Shown here piece by piece: positions 1 to 11,498 of a DNA stretch of 64,000 nt. The notes beneath the pieces were generated by a model. That model was not told where the DNA came from, did not search any database, and saw only the letters and a program-made list of their open reading frames with translations. The first letter of the stretch is position 1. Each line of letters begins with the position of its first letter. The DNA comes from Acanthosoma haemorrhoidale (Eukaryota; Arthropoda; Insecta; Hemiptera; Acanthosomatidae). The position numbers and the translations under genes are program-made. Location: positions 86,971,474 through 87,035,473 of the forward strand of contig OV884011.1 in assembly GCA_930367205.1 (NCBI GenBank). The letters run 5' to 3'.

Positions 1-2434
1 TATAATAAAAATTCTTTGGTGGATACACAAAATAATTATTGGGAAAGATAAGGTTTATATTATTAAAGATAAGGTTATAATAAGATGAGTAAATCAGGTA
101 CAAAAGTGTGTTATAGATTTTAGTCAGGTCAATACTGTGCAGATAGCTAGGAACTTGTAACACTCTTTTATGAAAAGACTTAAGCAATGTAAGTAATCGT
201 AAATTTATGATATTCTCACCCTCTTAGACTGAAGCACGATCTTTGATAGATATGTCTATAATCCCAAAAAATATTTTAAAATATTTTAGTTTTAAACATA
301 GTATAGCTATCCTGGTTTGTAGACTCTGTGAATTGGTGTTTGTTTTAGAATTTAAAACTGATTTTCAGCCATACAATGTTTTTCAAGTTAAATATACTTG
401 AGAAATCGTGATCATAACAACTTTACTTTTTTTTTTCCCCCCTTCCCTTATGAGCACGTTTATTTCAAGTATTTATTCGGTCACCTTTGGTGCGTGTATT
501 CCAGTGAAATTAGGATTTCCTAACGATCACGTTTAGTTAATAAGAGATTGTTTGATAAGATTTAAGAAAACTCTATTTAAACAAAGCAAATTTTGCAATT
601 TTCCTAATATATATCTCACTAAATCTGTATCGAAAATTAATTAATATTTTAAAAATTGTGTGCTCAATCGAACCCAGAATATTTTTAATTTCAAGTATAT
701 ATTTTAAAATTAAAACTTAACGACAGAAATTTTATTACTGGATCAGAGTGCATCATCAAGACGATAATGATAATATCTCTATTATACTTTGATTATGCCT
801 GTTAATTTAAAACATTTATAGTAGGATCTTTGATGCCAATTATCAGTCCACGCTTATAACAGACTTGCAACAGTTATTTAACACATATGTGCACTTAAGC
901 ATCGATTTTTTTATTACACCCGTTGGGAACTGGGTATTCACACATTAATATGTTAATTCGTATATATCTACCTAGTTGGACATATTAAAAATAAAAATAG
1001 CCTGAGTAGATCTGTAGTACTGCATTAGATTTGATCGCGGAAAGGAGGACATTGAGTTCAGAAGATAAACAATTAAGATAGTCATCTTAATGGCTTAGTT
1101 TTGAATTTATATTGTGATTCTCACGATCTAGTAAAAAAAAAAGTATGTACTCTTTTCCATACATTCTTGATTTGTTTTTAGTTTAAAAAGAGAACGTTGA
1201 ATTTTGTATTAGTGAACAATACGTGCTTATGGTTTGAATCTACACGGCCTAGGCATACAGAAATATTTTTTTTATCAGGCTTAGAGGTTTCCTGCTCCGA
1301 TGTGTGCTGGTCGCCACCCCTGGCTTAGATAAGAGTCACGACAGTCCTGCAATGTCCCTGATTTATTGTGCATCCATATTTTTGTCAGGATCTGACTGTT
1401 TCTGTCGCACAAGTACTCTTCCTGTGCCCTCATGTAACTGTATCGAGCTTACTCGTGCTGAACTGTGTTCATAGTGGTGACGCACCTACAGCTTTTCCCC
1501 TGGGGTGGTTCCCAATTTGCCACCTCTTCTAAGTCAATGGAAGTCGAGAGTGGTTGTTAATAGTTATGTATTTTCCTTAAATAGATTGTACACATAATAA
1601 TAAAATGAAGACGTGTTTTTGTATTTATTTTTCATGATTTTATTATAAGAAAAGTCTTGAATGACATTGTCAAAATTTTTGTTTTCCCCCCTTACCTACT
1701 GTCCAGTATTCGTAGATCACGAATGTTTTGTTAAATTGCATACTTACTCATCGATTCTGTCGATTTCATTATTACTTATTCATTATTATATTTTTTTATT
1801 TAAATATAATTTAGGTAAAATATAAAAAAAACACCTCCCTCTAAAGGTCGCCCCCTAATGCCTGGCTACTGGCCACTGCTTGAAGAATTTCCATAACCTA
1901 ACCATTTCTCTCTCACGAGTATAGCTTTGCGGTGCCCTGTCGAGGTCACTTGTTCTGCCAGTCAGGGTCTGTGTTCGTTCTAAGTTAGTGTTTTGTCAGT
2001 GGTTTGATCATTCTCAAACTCTAATAGTTATCGGCCCTTTGCTAAACTCCACCGGCCATCTGCTGCTGAAGTCGAGAGGTCTTGCAATGTACCGAGCAAC
2101 AGTATATTTCCCAGTTCAGTTGAAATCTCGGTGCTGTTTAAGGCTATCCTTATAATTTTCAATCCCTTTAAGAATAATAGTAGCCATTATGCCGTCTTAC
2201 TTACAACTGCAGCTTTTTTTCGTTCTCACAAACGACATCTTGGCAAACTGACTACATGTTTATCTATTAGGGCATTAGATAATATTCCTATTTACTTCAT
2301 TAAATATGAAGCGTAAGCTAAGTGTTCCGCAGTGTTTTTTTGACACTGACACTGCGGACTTGTCTAAACTTTTATGTAGCTTTCCTTATGAAATGAAGTG
2401 TAAAGTAATGGTAAAAATACCGGAACGATCCATA
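1..2434. other. AT-rich stretch without recognisable gene
   Basis: No coding region, RNA gene or intact mobile element was recognised. Only short non-conserved open frames occur. Around 1280-1560 and 1836-2110 the base composition is somewhat less AT-rich, but no exon with convincing splice sites was seen. The one repeat noticed is the weak retroposon relative near 427-515, listed separately. Confidence 0.6.
427..515 (-). repeat. Degenerate relative of the 4812-4932 retroposon
   Basis: A T-run (427-436) is followed about 45 bases later by a segment at 482-506 that resembles the GTGCGCGTATTCCGGTG part of the element at 4812-4932 (here GTGCGTGTATTCCAGTG), in the same order and orientation. I infer an old minus-strand copy with its poly(A) read as T on the plus strand. 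No target-site duplication was found. Confidence 0.35.
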
Positions 2435-2532
2435 CAAGGGTGGTCTAAAAAGTTTCCGACCTAACAAAGCTTTTATTTTAGCTTTTATTATCATCTTCAT
2501 GTTGAGGTCGGAAACTTTTCAGACCACCTGTG
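2435..2532. mobile_element. 98-bp MITE with Tc1/mariner-type ends, TA-flanked
   Basis: The two ends are inverted repeats of about 28 bp. The left reads CAAGGGTGGTCTAAAAAG and the right, reverse-complemented, CACAGGTGGTCTGAAAAG; both continue into TTTCCGACCT. The dinucleotide TA lies directly outside each end (2433-2434 and 2533-2534), as expected for Tc1/mariner insertion. The 98-bp length leaves no room for a transposase, so this would be a non-autonomous miniature element mobilised in trans. Only a few positions differ between the ends. Confidence 0.8.
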
Positions 2533-2534
2533 TA

Positions 2535-3972
2535 TATCATGGTTGGGGGGCTTGGCTAAGCTCGTTTTACTGCAAGTGGCTTGGCTTTCAAAAATTTTGA
2601 AACTTAATATAAGGTCCTTTGAAAGTGGTTATAGAAGTTTTCGAATTACCGCGAATGATTGAGGAGTCTTGCAACAGATGCATGCGTATCGACCTAGCTC
2701 TGCCACTGTGCGGCTACAGGATATCTCCGTTTCTTCATTTATATTATAACCTTTACCGGAAATCCTCCGAAAATTGTTATGTCCAGTTTTTGTCTACTTC
2801 TTCTTTAACTGTCCCCCTAAATAATAATAAAATATTCTCAATGTCAGAAATTTAATTTTACATTTATCATAAAAAATTTACTTTATTCATTCCTTTGTAA
2901 TAATATTTTCGGATTTAAGAAATTTAACATTCAGGAATCCCAGACGTTTATTGAATTTGCGATGAAATATATATTTTGAAACACCCTATACAATGGTTGT
3001 CATAGGATCAGGGTTGAAGCTAAGGGTATGCTTCCCTAACGTCCTAATTATCGATTAGTTTCCCTTGAGGTCATATAGGCTATACGACACCGTTCAAATC
3101 CGCGTGTTCGTCACCTTTGCAGAAAATAAACAATATTTCTTGCTTCTTTTCAGTAGTCATGGGTACCATACTAGATATTTCTAAAAGTATACTACCTCTG
3201 GCCTACCCATACCGTAGGAGATGATTTCACATTTCACTATCTAATTTATTAGGAAATTATATTCATTCAAACATTTATGGAGTTGGTTCTGTGTAGTATT
3301 TTAGCAAAAGACGAATTTTTAAACTAACTTATTAATTGTTTCTTAAATTGTTTTGGTGGCTTTTTAAGGATTATAACGATATGTTTGAATTTTTTTAGTT
3401 CAACCGTAAGTGCTCGTATCATATATTAATTGTGGGTAGATCAAAGTGAGGTTATATTTATTAATATGAGAGCCCGAAACCAGCCTTTCGTATGTCCATA
3501 TTTTTCTATGGACTTATATTCCATATGTATAATTTTAATTATTATTGAGATATTTTTTTAAATTTTAATTCTACTAACCTCTAGATAATATCCAGTTATT
3601 CATGACATTCAGCTATTTATGGAGTGATTATGAAACCTATTCATCATCAGGTTCCCTACATTTTAGGATCGTCAGGACACCAAACCAATTACGAAAAATA
3701 TCTCGCCTCTAAAAAAATCCGTTTTGAGAAAAAAAGTTTTGAATTTTGATGCCAGTTTTAAAGGATTTTATGTAGTGACACAACAAAAACAACAGAAACA
3801 TATTAACTGACTATGACGCCTACATATATAATTTTATTCCTTTCTTAATATGACAGGCAAATACATTTATATTTTACGTGTAATCAGTTTATCGTCTTAC
3901 TTTGAAATTTACCGTGGTTCTAATTTATTTTTATCACCGGGGTGGCGTGAAATATAACTAAAATTTAAAATA
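2535..3972. other. AT-rich stretch, nothing recognised
   Basis: No gene, repeat or RNA signature was recognised. Open frames are short and lack similarity to known families. Confidence 0.6.
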
Positions 3973-4038
3973 TTATCTCATTGTAAAACAAAGTAGTTGT
4001 TGATAACTACTCTAGTTTCATGAATCAAACTCGACTTT
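3973..4038 (+). repeat. Direct repeat, partner of 4775-5010
   Basis: The segment holding TTGTTGATAACTACTC and, further on, TTTCATGAATCAAACT recurs at 4775-4811 plus 4933-5010 in the same orientation. The second copy is interrupted by the retroposon at 4812-4932, and it also carries about 40 extra bases before TTTCATGAATCAAAC. This copy preserves the uninterrupted form of the insertion site. Confidence 0.7.
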
Positions 4039-4047
4039 CAAAATTAT

Positions 4048-4774
4048 AGCTTGTAATGAAATTTGCTCTGGATTTTTTTAAAAATTTGTATTGATAATTT
4101 TTATTTTGGAGCCCCTATAAGAAGTTGCTGTTTTTTTTCCTTTTAATTCTCTGAATTTATTGGTTCTCTCTGAGCTAATTTAGGCTGCGGCACTTGCACA
4201 TCTGGCCCGGTCGTAATTCCATCGACAACAGCAAGGACTTCTGGATTGGCTTGTTAACGTCCTTTCTCGATGTATGCCTCTCCCTAATTGCCACTATATA
4301 TAAACCAGTCCCCGTTTTAATTTCTTTTCTTACTTATTGTATTGGCTTATGTATTAATCCCGTAGTCTATTTTTTTTTCTACTGTGTTTGCTTGGTTATT
4401 TGTTTATCTGACTGATTCGGGATTTGGCTATCTGACCAAAAGTGTGCCATGTTCTACAATAACGGGCTTTTAAATGATTCAAACTATCTACAATATTGAA
4501 GGTATGTACTACAATACCTCAAAAAAGCTGATAGGTTTCCCCCAGTGGAAGGATCCCCTGCTAAGCGCGCTTCAGCAATGACTAACGCTAAATAACATTG
4601 ATAGTTAGTTTGTTGAAAGACGGATCTGAAACTGCACACATTAATTGCGATGGCAGGCTATTGGTAATTCGGTGACTGACGTTAGACAAGTTTATTCGAG
4701 AGACAATCCCCGTAGTGTAAGAGACATGCTGTATGGCTTGATGACTTCTAAATGCGTAGATCCGGGTTCTATTA
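4048..4774. other. No gene recognised
   Basis: AT-rich sequence with short open frames only; none resembles a known protein. Confidence 0.55.
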
Positions 4775-4811
4775 TATTATATCATTGTAAAACATTGTAC
4801 TTGTTGATAAC

Positions 4812-4932
4812 TTTTTTTTTTTTTTCGCCCTACCTGAGGCCGAGCCTCAAACGGGCTTGCCCCACAAGCCCGTGAAGCGGGCTCGTGGAGTTACGTAGCC
4901 TGTGGTGCGCGTATTCCGGTGCAATGGGATCT
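4812..4932 (-). mobile_element. Short GC-rich retroposon with 12-bp target-site duplication
   Basis: A 14-T run (4812-4825), the poly(A) tail seen on the opposite strand, is followed by about 107 bp of GC-rich sequence. This contains strong local inverted repeats: TGAGGCCGAGCCTCA, and ACGGGCTTG paired with CAAGCCCGT. The flanks are CTTGTTGATAAC (4800-4811) and CTTGATGATAAC (4933-4944), a 12-bp duplication with one mismatch. The paralogous segment at 3973-4038 shows the site without the insertion. It could be a SINE or the 3' end of a LINE; no Pol III boxes were recognised. Confidence 0.8.
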
Positions 4933-5010
4933 CTTGATGATAACTACTCTTTATTTCGAAAGAGAGGGAAAAGCTACCCCACTATTTTCATGAATCAAAC
5001 TTGACTTCAA

Positions 5011-6669
5011 AAGACAGACCATGGGCTTCCCGGCCCTTTTCTTATGATTTCTTCTGTGAGGGAAAGGTCTCTGCTCAGGGTCCATTCAGCCTTGTAAACA
5101 ATTAGCTATTCAAATGAAGTACCAAATCCGGAAGAACCAGTAAACCCTATTATTATTATCTATTATCTACGACTTGCCTATTTGATGCTTTATATTTACA
5201 AAGGGGTTAAAATTAAAAAAAATTAAATATTAAAAAAAATACATTTCGAGTGCCGAGGACATTGATTGCGTATTCATTGGAACGCTTCAATTCCAATATG
5301 GGCTTCTAGGGCAATAGCAATAGGGTTTTAAATCTTAAATATGCGAAATATTGTGGTTCAATTCAAGCTCATACATTGACAAAACCTATAACACAATCAA
5401 TGTGTCATGCTCCAAGACTGTCAGCGAAACAACTAGTGTACATAGTTACCCTATCTAATATGCTGCACAGTTGTAAATGATCTGACTATAGCTCCACTCA
5501 GTGAGCCAAACTAAGCTCCTACACGTCAATTACCGACAAAGAAACTAGTGACTATAAATAATACATAAAGTGTACACAGTAACAGGGAAATGTTCTCTAA
5601 CTAAGGTAAGGTAAACCTGACTAAAAGTGAAGGAAAACTGTACAGACATCAATATAGATTAACGCAATTCTAGACTTTTTTTTTTAATGTCGCAGAGGAC
5701 AATCAGAATCTATTGGAGGCATTCGTGAAGTAGTGGTGTGTTTTTATGAATTCATAATTAACTAAATAGACCAACAACAGTTTATGAAAATAAGGTGCAC
5801 ACAAATTTTAAATAACTATTTTACTGACTAACACCTGCTCATTTCTACAAACAAATAGTTGTCAGAAATGCAACATGTGAGTACTGACTCCCAGAATGAC
5901 TTAATATTATGTTTTAGAAAGTCGATGTTATAATTTATTTACATCTTTCAAATATAACTATTTTTTAATTTAATTCCAATGGAATGTCTAGGAATTTTTA
6001 AAAACTCAAATAGAAACAGTTCTGTCTTAGAGAAACCCATTAGGATAAATATAAATAAATGAATATCAAGAGATATAAGATATTTTGCGGGTAGGAGGGC
6101 ATAAAAAGAAAGGAAACGATACTGTCGTATGATGGGGAGGCGCAGCTGCCCTAATAATAAATATTCTGAGGAAGAAAAATCATTAAATTCAAAATTAGAT
6201 ATTGGGCTGCAAGGTTTTTTATTAACCTACATCATTACATAATATATTTAGGATATAGCAATGCATTATGAGTCGTGCACATTGCCGGGGTCGGGGCCTT
6301 GAGAACTATTGTAAATTGATAAGGGTGTCATGGTATTGTAGTTATCCTCCGTTTGTCCCCTGAGCGTTAGAGGATCTTTTGCTCTCTTTTTCGCTTTTTA
6401 TGGCGAAACGATTGGAGAAGGTGGCAAGGCGAGTCCAGTTTTTGATGTCCAGTCCACCAGCGTTAATTTTCTCAAGAGTAGGCAGATTACGTAAGAATAT
6501 TGATGCAATTAAGAGTGGTCTATATTCTGCGAACCTAAACGTATATAAACATGCATTACCTGTCATATCCCGATTAATTATGCTGTACAAGCTAACTGTA
6601 ATTTTCTAACCAATTTGTATATATGCAAACAAATTTTATTTTATTTTTAATACCGCATAGTGGAGTTTT
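5011..6669. other. No gene recognised
   Basis: AT-rich DNA. Overlapping open frames on both strands at about 6342-6609 show no motif, are not supported by splice sites, and are treated as chance frames. Confidence 0.55.
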
Positions 6670-6680
6670 GTACAGCATAG

Positions 6681-6775
6681 TTTTTTTTTTTTTCTCTCAA
6701 ACTTATACAAATAGGAATGTGGGAAAAATAAGGAAAATTATTTTTGGCTGGAAAGTGCCTTTCACTATTGAAATC
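6681..6775 (-). mobile_element. 95-bp 3'-end retroposon with exact 11-bp target-site duplication
   Basis: GTACAGCATAG occurs immediately before a T-run (6670-6680) and again after the insertion (6776-6786). Between them lie 13 T's (6681-6693) and about 80 bp that resemble 27222-27306, where a T-run is likewise followed by related sequence ending in TGCCTTTCACT. This is the pattern of a severely 5'-truncated, target-primed retrotransposition in minus orientation. The parent family is not identified. Confidence 0.75.
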
Positions 6776-6789
6776 GTACAGCATAGCTT

Positions 6790-7702
6790 TGTGAAGTACG
6801 ATTTTAATAACGAATGAAACAGTGCATTGTGTTAGGAATGTAAGGTATAATATAGAGGTTTAGAAAATATATTCTGAAAATCATAAGTCGATGTCAGCGA
6901 AATGGTGATGCTGTTTTACATAATTGATATTTTTGTAAAACGTTTAATCTTTATTTTACAGCAAAGTTACTGTTTCCTTTCCTGAGCCGCTGAGTAGTTG
7001 TGTATCCCACATAGTATATCCATACCGTATATAAATATAATCACTTTTAGGTCATACTTTGTTGAATCGTAGAAAAAAAAAATGTTTGATACATTTAGAT
7101 TGTATCATTTTCCATTAAATACCATTTGTAATTGGTCTATTTAATCTGTTATTTATTTAAACTCCCACTAGTAGTTTATCAAGCACTACTGTGGAACATA
7201 CACTGAAAAAACCTTTATATATGACCGTTTCCGTTCGTGACGTCACGTTATCGATACTGTTGACTATATAGAGAAAATCATACGAAGGGCTGGGCGTTGT
7301 TATTGTGAATCGATTGCCGTTCGGCCGATATCATACTAATGCCTGCTATACTGTCGCGTGAGCAGACGCGAGTAATTGCTTTCACCAATCCTTTAACGGT
7401 TGCCATTGTCATTGTTTGCTTCACAACCGACAGTTTGTGTCTGCTCACAAAGTTTTTACAACTTGATTTTCGTTCAAAATCAACTTTTTTTTTCATTACC
7501 ACCAGACTGGTTTTTATCGATTGTCTGTTTTTGTGGCTTTCTTACTGAAGCTGTTCACTTTCGATCTGATGACACTTTTAACGAAATTCCACAGACCGTA
7601 TTTTGTGTATTTACCAAACGAAATAACCTCGTTACTCACAAAATGGCTATTGTCCGTGTAAATGATGACAAATTTAGTTTTATTATGAGTGTGCTTTTTA
7701 TA
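6790..7702. other. No gene recognised
   Basis: AT-rich sequence upstream (plus sense) of the LINE tail. Open frames at 7278-7560 on both strands have no recognisable domain. A frame crossing the T-run at 7714 is an artefact of the homopolymer. Confidence 0.55.
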
Positions 7703-7710
7703 TATGTAAA

Positions 7711-7712
<2 letters not shown>

Positions 7713-7744
<32 letters not shown>

Positions 7745-10638
7745 CTTCATAGCCCCTTTACATTTACAGATAACTATAGATCCTCAGGCGAATCTATTTA
7801 CAAATTATTTTGTATTTCCTGTAGCATCACTACATTATATACAGGTTTTGTTTTGTTATTTTATAGAAATTATATAATGTATAAACAAGTATAATGACAT
7901 AAATTATACGTGACTTGACGAAACTGACTAATAAGGTGATGGGGCTCACCTTTTTGATCAACCTTAAAACTGTCATAGTGTTAAACACTGGATTTGTCAG
8001 GTGCTGCAACGAGTCAAAAAACTTAATGTGTCTCCGGCGGATGAACTCACCCACCGACGGCACACCAAGCAACGGGTGCAGGTCAGCGTTCTTCAACCTC
8101 TCGAAAGAGGTATGTCGGACCACTTTTCGCATGATTCCATTCTGGAAGTGTTGGAGACATTTGGTTGTATTGTCAGTCAAGTGGGTAAATAGCGGGGCAC
8201 CGTACAGCAGAGCTGGCCGGAGGACACATTTATATATCATCAATTTAAGACGAAGTGACAGGTTAGGTGAAGCTAGCAAGTGCGATAGCCGGTAAGACCT
8301 TTGTCGTACTTTTTCTATTTTATTACTAAAATGAGTAGAGAAATGGAGATGCCTATCCATTTTTATACCCAAATAGTGCATTGAGAAAGCTGGTGAGCTC
8401 TCTTGCCCTCCCACGCTATACGATTTTGGCAAGGATTTTTTCCCCTTTTGGAGGGAGAAGATTACGCAGTCGGTCTTCCCGGCGTTTACGCTGATGCTTA
8501 ACATGCCCAGTCTGTCACTGATAACGTTACAAACTGACTCGGCGTGTGTAAGAGCTCTTGGTGCACTCATGCTGCTGCTGTAAACCGCAATGTCGTCGGC
8601 GAAAGCGATTACAGTAGCTTTCTGATAGTTTGTCCCAACAATTTCAGATGTGTACATACTGAAAAGAACCGGAGACAGAACCGCTCCTTGAGGAACTCCA
8701 CAAGTCAGAGGGAATGGGTTAGAGAGGCAATCACCCACCCGTACCCTCACCGATCTGTTCTTTAAGAACGAAACCAACATGGTATATAGCTGCTCTGGGC
8801 ATTCCCAGTCACAAAGCTGTCGGCACAGCATCCCGTGGGACACTGAGTCGAAAGCCTGCGTGCAGTCCAACGAGATCATAGCAGTTGCTGTATTCTTGTT
8901 GATACCAAGGGTGGCTTCCGTTTGTACCTTCACAAGCGGATGTTCTGTACTCAGATGAGCCTGAAAACCTGTCTGCTCATACGGAATGATAGCATTTTCC
9001 GAACAGAACCCCTTCAGGTAGTTCAGTATTATCTTTTCGAGAATCTTCCCCATGTGAGGGAGAAGACTGATCGGGCGATAGTGAGCTGGGTGGTCGCCTC
9101 TCTTTGTGGGCTTGCGCAGCGGGAACAAGATAGCTTGTTTCCACGCTGTCGGGAAGTATCGCAACCTGATACATGAATTGTACAGGTTAACAAGTTGGGC
9201 AATCCCTCTCCTCGGCAGCTGTTTCAGCAATACCGTTTGTATCCCGTCGCCCCCTGGTGCTCGGTTTCCCTGACACCGGCGAAGAATCGCCTTAAGCTGC
9301 TTCGGGGAGACAAACATATAGTTCTGACCTGTCCTCAGCTGCTGAGGTTCGTGGTAGTTACCTGTCCTAGCGGCGTTGTCTGCGGTATAGTGGTCGGCCA
9401 ATATTTTAGCCTGTTCTTCCGATGTGTACAGGGTGTCTCCGTCATGAAGACGGACACCTGAGTCCTTCTTGGTAGTAGTCTTTAGGAGCTTCCAAAACTT
9501 ACGGAAATCGCCATGTAAGCCATGAAGCCGTTCGTGCCACGTTGCCGTCTTCCAATTCCTCATCAAGCCACGAATTTGTGTTGTAAGAGAGTTTACAACT
9601 TTCTTGGCCTGACGATTCCTTGTTCTATACCAGTTATTTTTCCAATTATTGCGTAATGCAATAAGTCGAAGAATATGGTCTGGTGGTTTTTGTAGCATGG
9701 GTGGCTTCGGGCTAAACTTTGGGACAGCTGTGTTAGCTGCATCGACGATAACCTCGGTCAGGAAAACTACCTGTCGATCCACTTCCTCTGTACTGCGGAG
9801 AACAGGAACCGTATGCAATTGGTGGTAAAGTTGTGATCGATATAGGTCCCAGTCAGCCCGACGATAGTCGTACTTCGTGGGACGCGGGATCACAACTCTA
9901 CCGTCAATGGAATACAATACTGGTAGGTGGTCGGTCGTTACTAGGTCCAGGGTCTCACAATTGTTTATCCTGTGTGGCTGTTTTGTGAGTAAAAGATCTA
10001 GGGTGGAGGTTTGTGCGCTGTTACCTCTATGGCGAAAGATGTGGTTCTGAGGGTGAACGACAGTAAAGGGCGCCTTTACCAAGGCTCTCCCCGCTGGGTT
10101 GGCGGTGGCATTATTCCACAAGGTATGCCGCGCATTTAAGTCTCCGACAACCCAGTGGTTATTTCTCTTGGCACACTCTTTAAGAAGAGCTGAGAACTCT
10201 TGGAGAGACGCCCTCGGTCTCTTATACATGGCGGTGAGATAAATGGGTGTCCCTAAATTTATTTTCACCGTCAAGTGGTGGAGCCTGACATCAAATGTAT
10301 TCAGTGGCGGATCCACTTTCATCCATGTGATGCCGTGCCGTATAGCCACCAGAACTCCACTGTAGCCATCGGTCCGTTCGATGACAACAGAGTAGCCCTG
10401 TAGCCTTACGTTCTGGTTCACAATTCTCGTATCTGTTAGCACGACGATATCCGGTGTGGAGATCGCTATTAGCGCCTCCACTTCTTCAAGTATAGTCATC
10501 AGACCGTCAACGTTGAAGTTAAGTATCTTGTACTTACCCATGGCGTGCCAATTGAGCAAATACGGTCTAAAGTATTTTTGCATCGTCTTGAATGTATTTA
10601 ACCCCAAAAAGAGGCTCGTTCGTCGGGTATGTGGAAAG
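7713..10638 (-). mobile_element. Jockey-clade non-LTR retrotransposon, 5'-truncated, minus strand
   Basis: Read on the minus strand, the element has an endonuclease/reverse transcriptase ORF2 (10583-7830), a 3' part of about 85 bp, and a poly(A) tail seen as 31 T's at 7714-7744. A candidate target-site duplication is TATGTAAAGT (7703-7712) against TATGTAATGT (10639-10648), one mismatch in ten. No ORF1 (gag with zinc knuckles) precedes ORF2, although Jockey elements normally carry one, so the copy is probably truncated just upstream of ORF2. The frame stays open upstream of the first ATG past the proposed 5' end, which fits truncation inside the element. A second copy of the 3' tail lies at 11499-11728. 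Confidence 0.85.
7830..10583 (-). CDS. ORF2 polyprotein: apurinic-type endonuclease plus reverse transcriptase (Jockey clade)
   Basis: About 917 codons without a stop. Residue numbers are from the ATG at 10583; a second ATG at 10541, just before the endonuclease domain, is an equally good start. Endonuclease motifs: NFNVDGL (catalytic Asn about 24), LTDTR (51), VVGDLNARH (Asp148, Asn150), STLDLLL (Asp196) and TTDHLP (Asp218, His219). Reverse transcriptase motifs: LDCTQAFDSVSH (573-584), GVPQGAVLSP (629-638), FADD (661-664) and HYLGI. There is no RNase H domain, as usual for Jockey. In the family the enzyme nicks target DNA and reverse-transcribes its own RNA from the nick. One oddity: the position that is usually a metal-binding Glu (as in SET or NET) is Asp here. 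The length matches a complete ORF2 and there is no frameshift, so the copy is young. Whether it is active cannot be told without ORF1 and a 5' promoter. Confidence 0.93.
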   Translation of the reverse strand: MQKYFRPYLLNWHAMGKYKILNFNVDGLMTILEEVEALIAISTPDIVVLTDTRIVNQNVRLQGYSVVIERTDGYSGVLVAIRHGITWMKVDPPLNTFDVRLHHLTVKINLGTPIYLTAMYKRPRASLQEFSALLKECAKRNNHWVVGDLNARHTLWNNATANPAGRALVKAPFTVVHPQNHIFRHRGNSAQTSTLDLLLTKQPHRINNCETLDLVTTDHLPVLYSIDGRVVIPRPTKYDYRRADWDLYRSQLYHQLHTVPVLRSTEEVDRQVVFLTEVIVDAANTAVPKFSPKPPMLQKPPDHILRLIALRNNWKNNWYRTRNRQAKKVVNSLTTQIRGLMRNWKTATWHERLHGLHGDFRKFWKLLKTTTKKDSGVRLHDGDTLYTSEEQAKILADHYTADNAARTGNYHEPQQLRTGQNYMFVSPKQLKAILRRCQGNRAPGGDGIQTVLLKQLPRRGIAQLVNLYNSCIRLRYFPTAWKQAILFPLRKPTKRGDHPAHYRPISLLPHMGKILEKIILNYLKGFCSENAIIPYEQTGFQAHLSTEHPLVKVQTEATLGINKNTATAMISLDCTQAFDSVSHGMLCRQLCDWECPEQLYTMLVSFLKNRSVRVRVGDCLSNPFPLTCGVPQGAVLSPVLFSMYTSEIVGTNYQKATVIAFADDIAVYSSSMSAPRALTHAESVCNVISDRLGMLSISVNAGKTDCVIFSLQKGKKSLPKSYSVGGQESSPAFSMHYLGIKMDRHLHFSTHFSNKIEKVRQRSYRLSHLLASPNLSLRLKLMIYKCVLRPALLYGAPLFTHLTDNTTKCLQHFQNGIMRKVVRHTSFERLKNADLHPLLGVPSVGEFIRRRHIKFFDSLQHLTNPVFNTMTVLRLIKKVSPITLLVSFVKSRIIYVIILVYTLYNFYKITKQNLYIM

Positions 10639-10639
10639 T

Positions 10640-11484
10640 ATGTAATGTTATAAATAAGAACTGTTTGAAATGGTCAAGTATGCGTTTTAATGATTGCACT
10701 GATTAAATTACTCGTACACAGTTAGGTTGATTTCCCACGGTAGTTGTTATCTAAGAAGGGTTTGGAGAATTTTAAACAGTCGTTGACTTTTTTGTTGTCT
10801 GTGTATTTTAAACCGCTTGTCAGAAGTGTACTTATAATTTTATTTTTCCGGATCTAAAAACATCATTTTTGGGAATGGGTGTCGATAGGACCCCCCCACC
10901 CCAAATCCAGTTTATCAAAATTGACCCATTGCGAGTGATAAAAGCTATTGAAAGATTTTTACTGAAATATCCTAAATACTACTAATCTAGAGTTGTTATT
11001 CAATTGGTTATCTCAGTTAGGAAAGGACTGCACACTTTCGTCTTACTTATAATTACATCGTTATACTAATCTGCACGACCAATTAGATAAGTTCTTAGAA
11101 AACAAAGTGGGTAATGTAAGGGGAAAAAACTAAACAACAACATTAAAAGAGTTTCCTTATACTGGATTGTAGGCGTGATAAAAGACTTTTGTGAAATTAT
11201 TTTTTTAGTTTGTATTTCATCTTTTTTGTTCCAGTTTTGTACATGTCCCAGTGTTAGGAAAAACTAAAAATTAACCTAAAGCCAGTGGTTTATGAAAACT
11301 TTAATTGAAGCCAATTCACAATTACTTACAGGCGTCAATATGACCCTTTTGTTTGAATGCCCTTAAAACAAAAACCTGTTATAGCTTAAGGTCATACTAG
11401 TTTCGGTAAAAAATAAATTGTTTTAAGCCTGCAGAAAAGAATAGAATAATTTATGAAGATATATTTACCCATGAATATATTTCT
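10640..11484. other. Unique sequence between two LINE copies
   Basis: AT-rich, with no recognisable gene. No ORF1-like gag frame was found here, which is where it would lie if the LINE were full length. Confidence 0.6.
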
Positions 11485-11498
11485 AAATGCAGCAGATA

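Noticed and set aside
6342..6609. Overlapping frames of 76 and 82 codons on opposite strands
   Set aside because: No motif, splice signal or repeat relationship supports either strand.
7400..7894. 164-codon plus-strand frame overlapping the LINE 3' end
   Set aside because: It crosses the T-run as a poly-Phe tract and lies antisense to the LINE tail, with no domain.
8001..9461. Several plus-strand frames of 60-130 codons
   Set aside because: All are antisense shadows of the reverse transcriptase ORF on the minus strand.
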